Source: Acidimicrobiia bacterium
Lineage (GTDB): Bacteria; Actinomycetota; Acidimicrobiia; Acidimicrobiales; Bin134
Direction of reading: 5' to 3'
NCBI GenBank assembly: GCA_009843865.1
Contig: VYCQ01000012.1
Coordinates: forward strand, 1 to 64,000
DNA length: 64,000 bases
Shown: in pieces, positions 15,535 through 23,076 of the stretch
Numbering within the stretch: position 1 is the first letter of the stretch
How the letters are laid out: each line of letters begins with the position of its first letter
Program-made: the position numbers and the translations under genes
The notes under the pieces: model-generated
What the model was told of the DNA's origin: nothing
The model's input: the letters and a program-made list of their open reading frames with translations, nothing else
The model's database searches: none

Positions 15535-15600
15535 GCAATTGCCTAAAGCAGCCAGACTGCTTTGTGTCTATACCCTATTTTTCGTTCATCAATTCCAGTC

Positions 15601-15630
15601 TTGAATAACAAATTGATAATTTGAAATACT
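15601..15630 (+). promoter_or_regulatory. Repeated promoter with central operator, copy 3
   Basis: TTGAAT-18 nt-AATACT with CAAATT-GAT-AATTTG in the spacer; identical in the core to copy 2. ATG of the downstream gene is at 15640. Confidence 0.65.
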
Positions 15631-15639
15631 AGAAAGACG

Positions 15640-15942
15640 ATGGAAAGCAGTAGCGATATCGTGAGTTTGGTGATTGTGTTGGCTGCTGAGCACGGTGGCG
15701 TGTCGTCTGGAGAAGTGTGGACTGCCGTTATCAGCGTCGGTGGTATCGTCTTAGCGGGCATCGCCTTTCTTTCAATAATGGCGTGGCGGCTGGGAAACCG
15801 CTATGCCGATAGAACCGATGGGCGGCTCGACCGCCAGTCGAAGCGACAAGACCGCTTGGAAGGCAGGTTTGACGCGAGACTCGGTGACCTCACGTTGGGA
15901 GATGCCTCCGGCCCCGGCAAACTAGAGCCACGAGACCAATGA
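15640..15942 (+). CDS. Small membrane protein with C-terminal heptad repeats (pair 3)
   Basis: 100 residues. A first hydrophobic segment (MESSSDIVSLVIVLAA, shared with the 15056 product), a membrane helix (VWTAVISVGGIVLAGIAFLS) and then an Arg/Asp heptad stretch (DGRLDRQSKRQDRLEGRFDA) likely to form a coiled coil. The stop overlaps the next start by 4 bp. Function unknown. Confidence 0.6.
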   Translation: MESSSDIVSLVIVLAAEHGGVSSGEVWTAVISVGGIVLAGIAFLSIMAWRLGNRYADRTDGRLDRQSKRQDRLEGRFDARLGDLTLGDASGPGKLEPRDQ

Positions 15943-16121
15943 TGAACATCAAGACAGAAGAAGCCGTTTTGCAAAAGACGCGGGAGACGCTAGAGGCGAT
16001 CTACGATCAGTCCGGTGTGCTGGCAGCCACCAAGCTCGCTGTCGCTATGGCAATTGATTATTTGGATCAAGGCAATGTGGAGAAGGCCGTAGAGATCATC
16101 AACGAACTACTGAGGGATTGA
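15939..16121 (+). CDS. Small helical soluble protein (pair 3)
   Basis: 60 residues starting ATGATG at 15939. It is predicted all-helical (AVLQKTRETLEAIYDQSG; AATKLAVAMAIDYLDQGN; EKAVEIINELLRD), like a short helical-hairpin repeat. It is coupled to the membrane protein gene and is convergent with dnaB. Function unknown. Confidence 0.55.
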   Translation: MMNIKTEEAVLQKTRETLEAIYDQSGVLAATKLAVAMAIDYLDQGNVEKAVEIINELLRD

Positions 16122-16176
16122 ACACGCCCAAGTCGTTTCGAAGGCGGCATGATGCATGACGTTTCGATCTTAAGCT

Positions 16177-17562
16177 TTAGATGCGGGTAGAGATGTTGGC
16201 GAAGCGGGTTTGGTTGGTTACGAAGCTCAGCTTTGTTTTACCGGTAGGCCCGTTGCGGTGCTTGGCCACGATTACCTCAGCCACCCCTTTTTCGGTGGTT
16301 TCTGGGTTATGCACCTCGTCTCGATACAAGAACATTACGATGTCGGCATCTTGTTCTATCGAGCCCGACTCTCGCAGGTCGGCCAGCATGGGCCGTTTGT
16401 CTTGACGCTGTTCTAGGTTGCGAGAAAGCTGCGATAGCGCCAAAACAGGACAATTGAGTTCGCGGGCCAAGGTTTTGAGACCTCGGCTGATCTCGGCCAC
16501 CTCAACCTGACGATTTTCAGCAGCGCTACGCCCTGTCATTAGTTGCAGATAATCCACCACAACCATGCCCAAGCTGCCCACCTGGCTGCGCAGACGTCGG
16601 GCTTTGCCCCTGATCTCCATCATGGTGACCGCAGCGTTGTCATCAATCCAAATGGGCGCTCCAGATAGCTTGGTGATGGCGTTGGTGATGCCAGTCCAAT
16701 CTTGGTCTGTCAGGTTGCCTTTGCGAATCCGTGTGCCATCTACCCGCGCCTCTGAACAAAGCATCCGCTGGCTGATCTCAATTTGGCTCATCTCTAGTGA
16801 AAAGATCAGCACAGGTTTGTTGGCTCTCATGGCGGCATGGGTTGCCATGCTTAACGCAAAGCTGGTTTTACCCACCGCAGGTCGGGCCCCTACCACTACT
16901 AAGGTGCTGGGCTGAAGGCCACCTGTCATGTCATCTAGATCTATAAAGCCGGTAGGCAGGCCAGTAATCGCATCTTTTTTCTCATAGAGCTGCTCGATGC
17001 GGTCTAGGTTTTGTGGTAACAGCTCGGTGATGCTAGCTGTGGTGTTGACCATACGGTTGGCTGCAAGCTGGTAGACCATTGACTCGGCTGTGTCTACCGT
17101 TTTTATAACATCTTCGGTGCCTTCATAACCCAACTCGGTTATTTCGCCGCCCACCTCGATGAGCTTACGCAGCATTGCCGCCTCGTAAACGATGTTGACG
17201 TATTTGGCAGCATTAGCTGCTGCTGGGGTGCCGGTTTGCAGTTCTACCAGAGCAACGTTGCCGCCAGTTTTTTCTGAGAGGTCGCGCCGGTTCAGCTCTG
17301 CCGATACTGTTATCGCATCTGCGGGTTCGCCCTTTGCATATAGCGAGCAGATGGCCTCGTAAATCAGCCCATGAGAAGGGTGGTAGAAGTGTTCGTCCTT
17401 CAGCAGGTTGACCGCTTCGGCGATGGCATCACGGCTTAACAGCATGGCTCCCAAGATGGCTCTTTCGGCATCAAGGTTGTGCGGAGGCACCTTGTGGGTA
17501 GACCTGCTTGACCCTGCGGCGGGTGGGCGGCCATTGCTTATGGCAAATGTATCGCTCATCAT
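16177..17562 (-). CDS. dnaB: Replicative DNA helicase DnaB
   Basis: 461 residues, full length. The N-terminal primase-interacting domain begins PPHNLDAERAILGAML; the RecA-type helicase domain has Walker A GARPAVGKTSF, the Walker B region MVVVDYLQLM, and AELNCPVLALSQLSR. It unwinds the chromosome at the fork as a hexamer and recruits primase. There is no intein, which many actinobacterial dnaB genes carry. It is last after rpsF-ssb-rpsR-rplI, but separated from rplI by 181 bp, so it may have its own promoter. Confidence 0.98.
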   Translation of the reverse strand: MMSDTFAISNGRPPAAGSSRSTHKVPPHNLDAERAILGAMLLSRDAIAEAVNLLKDEHFYHPSHGLIYEAICSLYAKGEPADAITVSAELNRRDLSEKTGGNVALVELQTGTPAAANAAKYVNIVYEAAMLRKLIEVGGEITELGYEGTEDVIKTVDTAESMVYQLAANRMVNTTASITELLPQNLDRIEQLYEKKDAITGLPTGFIDLDDMTGGLQPSTLVVVGARPAVGKTSFALSMATHAAMRANKPVLIFSLEMSQIEISQRMLCSEARVDGTRIRKGNLTDQDWTGITNAITKLSGAPIWIDDNAAVTMMEIRGKARRLRSQVGSLGMVVVDYLQLMTGRSAAENRQVEVAEISRGLKTLARELNCPVLALSQLSRNLEQRQDKRPMLADLRESGSIEQDADIVMFLYRDEVHNPETTEKGVAEVIVAKHRNGPTGKTKLSFVTNQTRFANISTRI

Positions 17563-17743
17563 GTGCGCCTAAACATTACAGGGCACCTATGACAGCTTGG
17601 TTTTGTAACCTCAGGTTGCATCGTTCTGTTAGGTTGGCAAAAACCCTGCCGCAGTGCCTTGTTGAGGCCGGTGGAATTGGGTGGAAATGTTGGGGATTTA
17701 TCAGCTAGTTGCCCACAGCCAACGGCTGGTTTTCCACCGGCAT

Positions 17744-18190
17744 TTATTCGGCAGCAATCACCTCTACAGTGATAGGAAACTCAACCTCGGGGTGGGGCTT
17801 AGCTGTTACCGTGTGGCTGCCCAGCTCTTTGATGTTGTCGGATTCTAGGGCCTTGCGTTCTAATAAGATGTTGGCTTGTTCGGCCACTGCCCGAACGATG
17901 TCGGCTGTGGTCACCGAGCCGAACAGCTTGCCCTCAGCACTGGCTCGAGCTGCTATGTGGATGGGTGTGGAGACCAGCCTAGAGGCCATCTCTTGGGCTT
18001 CAGCTAGTTCTTTTGCATCCTTTAGCTCGCGGGCTTTGCGCATCCGCTCGGCTTGTTGCGCAGCACCTTTGGATGATTTGAAAGCCTTGCCTGCGGGGAT
18101 TAAGAAGTTGCGGGCATAGCCGTCAGCTACATCTACCACATCGCCCTTTTTTCCTAGCGACTCTACGTTGTCGCGTAGCACCACCTTCAT
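17744..18190 (-). CDS. rplI: 50S ribosomal protein bL9
   Basis: 148 residues with the bL9 signature: MKVVLRDNVESLGKKGDVVDV, YARNFLIPAGKA, a long connecting helix and the C-terminal domain (GSVTTADIVRAV). It binds 23S rRNA near the L1 stalk. The start overlaps the rpsR stop by 4 bp. Confidence 0.98.
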   Translation of the reverse strand: MKVVLRDNVESLGKKGDVVDVADGYARNFLIPAGKAFKSSKGAAQQAERMRKARELKDAKELAEAQEMASRLVSTPIHIAARASAEGKLFGSVTTADIVRAVAEQANILLERKALESDNIKELGSHTVTAKPHPEVEFPITVEVIAAE

Positions 18191-18648
18191 TCAACTGCCT
18201 CTTTGGTGGGCTCAGCGTGGTCGGCAATGGCTTCTGAAGGTTCTGTGGTGGTGGGCTCAGCGTTGGGGGCTTCGTTTGTGGGATCAACGTCGTCGGTCAT
18301 CTGCATCCCTGGGGGTGGCTCAGATGGCTGAGGCACTGGCCCTTCGTTGTGTCCGTCTTCGCCGTGCGATCTTGTGGTGCTGCGTTGTGTGGTGATGCGG
18401 TTGGTGTAGGGCAAAAGTGCCATTTCTCTGGCGTTTTTGATAGCCCGAGCGATTTCGGTTTGTTGTTGCTGGTTGTTACCGGTTATCAGACGAGCCCTGA
18501 TCTTGGCTCGATCTGACATGAAGCGCCGCAGCAGGTTGATGTCTTTCCAATCTACGTAGTCGATCTGCTCTTGGGTAAGGATGCTCACCTTCTTCTTGCG
18601 TCGTCGCAGGATGTCTTGCGGGTTGGGCTTACGTGATACTCGGGCCAT
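18187..18648 (-). CDS. rpsR: 30S ribosomal protein bS18 with long acidic C-terminal extension
   Basis: 153 residues. The first ~82 are a normal bS18 (KKKVSILTQEQIDYVDWKD, LLRRFMSDRAKIRARLITG, REMALLPY). The last ~70 are low-complexity and acidic, rich in Glu, Pro, Thr and Ala (EAPNAEPTTTEPSEAIADHA), and probably disordered on the surface of the small subunit. Usual bS18 length is 75-95. The gene shares one base with the ssb stop (TGATG) and overlaps rplI by 4 bp. Confidence 0.95.
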   Translation of the reverse strand: MARVSRKPNPQDILRRRKKKVSILTQEQIDYVDWKDINLLRRFMSDRAKIRARLITGNNQQQQTEIARAIKNAREMALLPYTNRITTQRSTTRSHGEDGHNEGPVPQPSEPPPGMQMTDDVDPTNEAPNAEPTTTEPSEAIADHAEPTKEAVE

Positions 18649-19157
18649 CAGAACGGCTCCTCGTCTATGTTGTATTCGGGGGTTTGGGCTGAGCCTTGTT
18701 GCCAGCCGCCGCTTTCATTGCGTTCGCTGTCGTTGCGTTGTGGACGACCTCCAGCGTTTTGATAGCGGTTTCCCCCGCCAGAACCAGAATCACGCCGCTC
18801 GTTGCGAATCACCTCTGCGGAGGCCCAGCGTAGGCTGGGTGACACCTCATCGGCAATGATTTCTACCTTGGATCGGCGCTCGCCGTCTTGGGTTTCCCAA
18901 GATCGTTGCTCTAGTCTTCCGTTTACAACCACCCGATTGCCCTTCACCAAGCTTTCGCTCACGTTTTCAGCCAAAGTGTTCCAGCAGGTCACGTCGAAAA
19001 ACGAGGTCTGTTCTTCTGTTTCGTTGGTTTGCCGATTCTGCCAGCGCCGGTTCCAAGCCAACCCGAAGGTGGTTACAGCACTGCCTCCGGGAGTAAATCG
19101 TAGTTCTGGGTCTCTGGTGATGTTGCCGGTAATGGTTACCGTGTTGTCCATAGCCAT
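18648..19157 (-). CDS. ssb: Single-stranded DNA-binding protein
   Basis: 169 residues. The N-terminal OB fold (ITGNITRDPELRFTPGGSAV, FFDVTCWNTLAENV, KGNRVVVNGRLEQRSW) is followed by a Gly/Asn/Arg-rich linker and the acidic tip IDEEPF that binds partner proteins. It coats ssDNA during replication and repair. It lies between rpsF (2-bp gap) and rpsR, the usual order. Confidence 0.97.
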   Translation of the reverse strand: MAMDNTVTITGNITRDPELRFTPGGSAVTTFGLAWNRRWQNRQTNETEEQTSFFDVTCWNTLAENVSESLVKGNRVVVNGRLEQRSWETQDGERRSKVEIIADEVSPSLRWASAEVIRNERRDSGSGGGNRYQNAGGRPQRNDSERNESGGWQQGSAQTPEYNIDEEPF

Positions 19158-19159
19158 CT

Positions 19160-19522
19160 TTATGTCTCCTTGGGTTGCCCCGCTGTAACGAGGGGCATTT
19201 CTACACCGAAGAGGCCCCGCTTGGCGGCCTCTTTATCGGGTAGGCGAATAATTTTGTGACGGACCACATCGTCCGCGAGTTGAAGGAGACGTTGTAGGGA
19301 TTCCATCTCGCGCGCCTCGGTCACAAACTCAAGGACTACATAGTAGCCCTCTTGTTGATGGTTGATTTCATAGGCAAAGCGGCGTTTGCCCCAGCGGTCT
19401 TCGGTTTTCACCTCGCCGCTGCTGTTGGCAGTGATGTTCTGGGTGACTTGGTCGATTCGGGCCGTGACATCGGCCTCATCAACCTCAGCCTCCAAAATGA
19501 TCATCAACTCAAATGCTCGCAT
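19160..19522 (-). CDS. rpsF: 30S ribosomal protein bS6
   Basis: 120 residues with the bS6 fold: RAFELMIILEAEVDE at the start, WGKRRFAYEINHQQEGYYVV in the centre and a charged C-terminus. It pairs with bS18 on the platform of the 30S subunit. It is the first gene of the operon. The upstream ~60 nt on this strand are GC-rich with GGGAGG as ribosome binding site. Confidence 0.97.
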   Translation of the reverse strand: MRAFELMIILEAEVDEADVTARIDQVTQNITANSSGEVKTEDRWGKRRFAYEINHQQEGYYVVLEFVTEAREMESLQRLLQLADDVVRHKIIRLPDKEAAKRGLFGVEMPLVTAGQPKET

Positions 19523-19708
19523 TGCGAACTGAACCTCCCTGTGGTCCCGGTGCCGAGCGGGGCCCCGGCTTGAGCGGGGCAGGGCAACGATTGTTTACAA
19601 CAACCTTTGGGGTTGAAGCTGAGGCTGAAGCCCCTGTTTGGGTTGAAGCCTACCCGATAAAATCGACAGGGCATTATTTTGAGGCTTGGTTGCTATTGAG
19701 TGCTCGCG

Positions 19709-20578
19709 TTATAGGGCCTCAGCGTCATGATTGGTGTCATAGAACTCTAGTGCCATTTGCTCGTCGGGGTTCATTTCGTAGCTTTCGGTGTGGTTCGGAA
19801 ATTGCCCCGAGCGTACGTCGGCGGCGAACTGTGCTAGTGCTTCTACTCCTTGGTCGTGCAAAGAGGCGTAGCGGCGTACAAAGCGTGGCCGCAGGCCGGT
19901 TTCGATGCCTAGCACATCGTGGAACACCAACACTTGGCCGTCGCAGCCAGGGCCAGCGCCGATGCCGATGGTGGGCACATCTACTGTTTCGGTAATCATG
20001 TTGGCTACCGCTGCGGGCATTGCTTCTAGCACGATGGCGAAGCATCCTGCGTGGCAGAGGGCTTTGGCATCTGCCAGCAGTGCTAGGGCGGTTTCGCTGC
20101 TGCGGCCTTGTATGCAGTAGCCGCCTTGAGCCAGTAGAGACTGAGGAGTGAGCCCTAGGTGGCCCATCACCGGTATTTGAGCTGACACGAGAGCATCAAC
20201 CATCGGCACCCGCTCGGCACCGCCCTCTAGTTTCACGGCTTGGGCCCCTGCGCGTATTAGTTGGGCGGCGTTGGTTACGGTGTCGGCAGTGTTGATGTGG
20301 TAGCTCAGCCAAGCCATGTCGGCCACCAGCAGTGCCTCGGGGTTAGAGCGTGCTACCGCGGCGGTGTGATAGGCCATCTCTTGGGTGGTGACTTGCAAGG
20401 TGTCGGGGTGGCCGAGCACCACCATGGCTAACGAGTCGCCCACAAGGATGATATCGGCACCGGCTTTGTCGGCCATCGTGGCGCTTGGGGTGTCGTAGGC
20501 CGTAAGCATCACAAGCGGGGCGGCACCTTGGCTGCGTTTGTGGCGAGAGACAGCAAGCGAGGTGAGCTTTGTGCCCAT
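19709..20578 (-). CDS. panB: 3-methyl-2-oxobutanoate hydroxymethyltransferase
   Basis: 289 residues from ATG 20578, chosen because AGGAGAAC sits just upstream and homologues begin near here; the open frame extends to 20701 but into the next gene. Catalyses the first step of pantothenate synthesis, adding a hydroxymethyl group from methylene-THF to 2-oxoisovalerate. Signature pieces: LTAYDTPSATMADKAG, ILVGDSLAMVVLGH, GHLGLTPQS, VLEAMP (catalytic Glu) and IGIGAGPGCDGQVLV. Confidence 0.96.
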   Translation of the reverse strand: MGTKLTSLAVSRHKRSQGAAPLVMLTAYDTPSATMADKAGADIILVGDSLAMVVLGHPDTLQVTTQEMAYHTAAVARSNPEALLVADMAWLSYHINTADTVTNAAQLIRAGAQAVKLEGGAERVPMVDALVSAQIPVMGHLGLTPQSLLAQGGYCIQGRSSETALALLADAKALCHAGCFAIVLEAMPAAVANMITETVDVPTIGIGAGPGCDGQVLVFHDVLGIETGLRPRFVRRYASLHDQGVEALAQFAADVRSGQFPNHTESYEMNPDEQMALEFYDTNHDAEAL

Positions 20579-20643
20579 TGTTGTTCTCCTTTCCCGTCTA
20601 GCGCTGCGTGGCTGCCAGCGGTTGGGATTAACTTTAGTGTACC

Positions 20644-21039
20644 TTAGCGGGGTTGCAAGATGTAGCTTCGCAGCAGGTGGTTCCAGCCGCAGTCGGGGCA
20701 AACCTCTACCTCATAGCAGGTGAAGCGACCCTTGCGGCGTGCCAGCTTGGTTTTTTCAGTGGCATAGCTGATGCAACGGCCGTGTGTTGGCAGTCGTGGG
20801 CCGAACACGTAGGACACCATCGCTAAGGCGTTTCCCTCACATACCGGACAAGGCTCGCATAGTGCTGTGCCAACCTCTTTGCCTGCCCGTATTAGCTCGG
20901 GGTGAGCATCACAGATGTCGGTGTTGGTCCAAACTCCGCTGCGAAGGCGGTGCAGTGCGTGTGCTCGCACAAGTTGATAGTCGACTGTTGATGCGGGTTC
21001 GGGTTGTATGCCCACTGTTGCTGGCATCTGCTGTGCCAT
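20644..21039 (-). CDS. DUF5318 family zinc-ribbon-like protein
   Basis: 131 residues matching the actinobacterial DUF5318 pattern: VDYQLVRAHALHRLRSG, ICDAHPELIRAG, then CPVC at about residue 70 and CPDCGWNHLLRSY near the end. The two Cys pairs likely bind one zinc. Its role is unknown. It lies upstream of panB on the same strand. Confidence 0.8.
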   Translation of the reverse strand: MAQQMPATVGIQPEPASTVDYQLVRAHALHRLRSGVWTNTDICDAHPELIRAGKEVGTALCEPCPVCEGNALAMVSYVFGPRLPTHGRCISYATEKTKLARRKGRFTCYEVEVCPDCGWNHLLRSYILQPR

Positions 21040-21096
21040 GGCTCAAGGGTAGTCAAATCTCAGATGTCAACCACGGTTACATCTTTAGGTGGTGTT

Positions 21097-21726
21097 TTAG
21101 ATGGCATCGCCAACATTGCTACGGCGTGCCGCTGAGGCCCACGTTAACAGGGTTAGAATCATTAGCGGGTTGAGGATGTCCCAGGCACCTGCGTTGCCCA
21201 CGATGTAGCCGTTCACCACCATCGTAATGCCTATTCCCAAAGCGATGATCCCAGCAGCCGAGGTGAGGGGGTTGGCTGGCTCTATGCCTTGGTGCTGCGC
21301 CATCACCCGACTGCGGCTGTTGAGCACAGCTACGCTGGCACAGGCCACAAAAAGTGGGTCTAATGTCCACCAGAGGTTGTTGCTTTGGTTGAACAAGTCG
21401 GTGTAGGCGTTGAGCAAGACGGCCATCGCTAGCGACACCAAACACACGGTGCGCACCCACGGCACTTTGGTGGTGTTGCGCCACAGAAACCACACCCCAG
21501 CGGTTGCTAGGACGATGGTACCGATTTGCCAAAGCTGCCATTTCCAGTTGTCTTGTAGCTCGATATAGGGGTCGAATGTTGTGCCGCCTTCCACCCACAT
21601 GAACACCCCGGTGGCAATCATGCCCGCGGCTATTAGCGAGTCGATTACTCCGAGGTCACGTCGTTTAAAGATCTCTTGAAGGATCTGCTTTGTGATTGTC
21701 TTGGTTTGGTTCATGGTGTTGTTCAT
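21097..21726 (-). CDS. Multi-pass membrane protein of unknown function
   Basis: About 209 residues with roughly six hydrophobic helices (IDSLIAAGMIATGVFMWV, IGTIVLATAGVWFLW, VCLVSLAMAVLLNAY, AAGIIALGIGITMVVNGYIV, LMILTLLTWASA). No motif of a known transporter or enzyme is seen. ATG at 21726 or 21714 is likely; the open frame extends into the tRNA-Ala gene and that part cannot be coding. The first ATG lies 2 nt after the tRNA 3' end, with no ribosome binding site. Confidence 0.6.
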   Translation of the reverse strand: MNNTMNQTKTITKQILQEIFKRRDLGVIDSLIAAGMIATGVFMWVEGGTTFDPYIELQDNWKWQLWQIGTIVLATAGVWFLWRNTTKVPWVRTVCLVSLAMAVLLNAYTDLFNQSNNLWWTLDPLFVACASVAVLNSRSRVMAQHQGIEPANPLTSAAGIIALGIGITMVVNGYIVGNAGAWDILNPLMILTLLTWASAARRSNVGDAI

Positions 21727-21728
21727 AG

Positions 21729-21802
21729 TGGAGCTGATGGGACTCGAACCCACGACCCCCTGCTTGCAAAGCAGGTGCTCTAGCCAGCTGAGCTACAGCC
21801 CC
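21729..21802 (-). tRNA. tRNA-Ala (TGC)
   Basis: Read on the minus strand: acceptor GGGGCTG pairs with CAGCTCC, D arm AGCTCAG.., anticodon stem CTGCT/AGCAG around TTTGCAA (anticodon TGC), T arm with GGTTCGAGTCC. The 3' CCA is not encoded. Confidence 0.97.
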
Positions 21803-21856
21803 AAGTGGCTTTAGCGTAATCGCCGCAGATTAGTGATGCAGTCTAATACGGTTAGA

Positions 21857-22846
21857 TTATGCGGCAAGGGGTCGACCGAAAGGGAGGGTCTTTTGCCAAG
21901 TGGTTAGGAAGGCTTCGGCGCGGTAGCAGGCGGCAAGGAACAAGCCGTCGGGGTGGTCGGCTATTTCTTGCAGTGAGATGCTGATTTTGTTGGCAGCATC
22001 GGTGAGGATTGTGGTTGTGCCTGTGTTGGTGCTAGGCCACCAGGCGAACAGCGCCCCGGCAGTTGAGATGAAGTCGGGGATCACTTTGGTGCCTGCTCTG
22101 GTGAGGGTGGCTAGTGCCTTGGCTGTTACCGGTATTGGGGCGTAGGGCACCAAAGCTTTGACGTTCAGCTGCTCGGCAACGGTGTGGTTGATGGCACCCA
22201 TTTTAGAGCCTGCTAGCAGCACATCTGCGGGTGTAGCTAGCGCTTGCGCGGCGGTTTGTTCTTTAAAGGGTACAGCATCAGGGGTGCTGAGCGCATCGGC
22301 AGAAAACCCGCTTGGTGCAACGGCACCTTTATCGTTTGCGCAAACTGCCACAACCTTGCCGCCTTGCGCCATCACCGCTTTGGCTAATGCCGGGCCGCTG
22401 ATGCCGAAGCCTTCGATGCTGACGCTGCGTCCCTCTAAACCGTTTGTGGCGAAATTGGCTGCTGCGATTACACCAGCCGTAAGAGCTTGATCGGCAATTG
22501 TGCCGATGTTGGCTCGCTGATCGTTTGGGGTCAGCGATTTCAGGGCAGAGCGAGGTACTCGGGTTCCGGGTTCTGGCATGAAGCGGCCTGTTGCCACCAT
22601 GGGGGCTATTTCGCTAGCGAACTTATCGATGGCATCAGAGCGGGTTTCGTCGGTGGCGTTGATGCCTGCTGAGGCACCGCTGTGGCGCATCTCAAAGGTG
22701 GCGAAAGTATAGGTTTGCGAGCGGGCTAGGTCGCTGGCACCGGTGGTGAGAATCTTGCGAGCCGACCGCACAACACCCATTGCTGTGGGTGCTGTATGCA
22801 GATCGAAAACGATGAAGGCATCTACGGTTTGCAGCTTTTCGATCAA
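21857..22846 (-). CDS. Glu/Leu/Phe/Val dehydrogenase-like protein, catalytic Lys replaced
   Basis: 329 residues, the size of a leucine/phenylalanine dehydrogenase. The C-terminal Rossmann domain is clear (SVSIEGFGISGPALAKAVMA, GGKVVAVCANDKGAV), and ALVPYAPIPVTAKA parallels the usual VxEgANxPxT segment. At the active site, where the family has GG-x-K-x-G, this protein reads SGASAGINATD, so the catalytic lysine appears to be Ser. Normal oxidative deamination is therefore doubtful; it may bind the nucleotide or have another reaction. The start overlaps the xseB stop by 4 bp, so they are cotranscribed. Confidence 0.65.
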   Translation of the reverse strand: MIEKLQTVDAFIVFDLHTAPTAMGVVRSARKILTTGASDLARSQTYTFATFEMRHSGASAGINATDETRSDAIDKFASEIAPMVATGRFMPEPGTRVPRSALKSLTPNDQRANIGTIADQALTAGVIAAANFATNGLEGRSVSIEGFGISGPALAKAVMAQGGKVVAVCANDKGAVAPSGFSADALSTPDAVPFKEQTAAQALATPADVLLAGSKMGAINHTVAEQLNVKALVPYAPIPVTAKALATLTRAGTKVIPDFISTAGALFAWWPSTNTGTTTILTDAANKISISLQEIADHPDGLFLAACYRAEAFLTTWQKTLPFGRPLAA

Positions 22847-23076
22847 CTCCGGTTATCTCCGTTTTTGCTGGGTTGGTTTTGATCTAAACCGGCCACGATC
22901 TCTTTTACACGCACCTCAGCGGTGTTGATGCGTCCTCGACAAACCCGTATAAGCTCAGCAGCTCGCTCTACCTTGTGGGCCAGCACGTCGATGTCGATAT
23001 CGTCGGCTTCTAGTTCTCGCAAGATTTGTTGAAGCTCTTGCAGTGCGTCGCTATAGCCGATTTTGTTGTCGCTCAT
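22843..23076 (-). CDS. xseB: Exodeoxyribonuclease VII small subunit
   Basis: 77 residues, with the helical XseB pattern IGYSDALQELQQILRELEADDIDIDVLAHKVERA..LIRVCRGRI. It binds several copies per large subunit and controls nuclease activity on single-stranded DNA. It overlaps xseA by 4 bp. Confidence 0.95.
   Translation of the reverse strand: MSDNKIGYSDALQELQQILRELEADDIDIDVLAHKVERAAELIRVCRGRINTAEVRVKEIVAGLDQNQPSKNGDNRS

Noticed and set aside
17563-17743. Replication origin next to dnaB
   Set aside because: No cluster of DnaA boxes and no dnaA/dnaN; only a small hairpin (CAGCC-GTT-GGCTG type).
19523-19620. S6:S18 autoregulatory mRNA structure upstream of rpsF
   Set aside because: The leader is GC-rich with possible stems, but I could not place the conserved loops with confidence.
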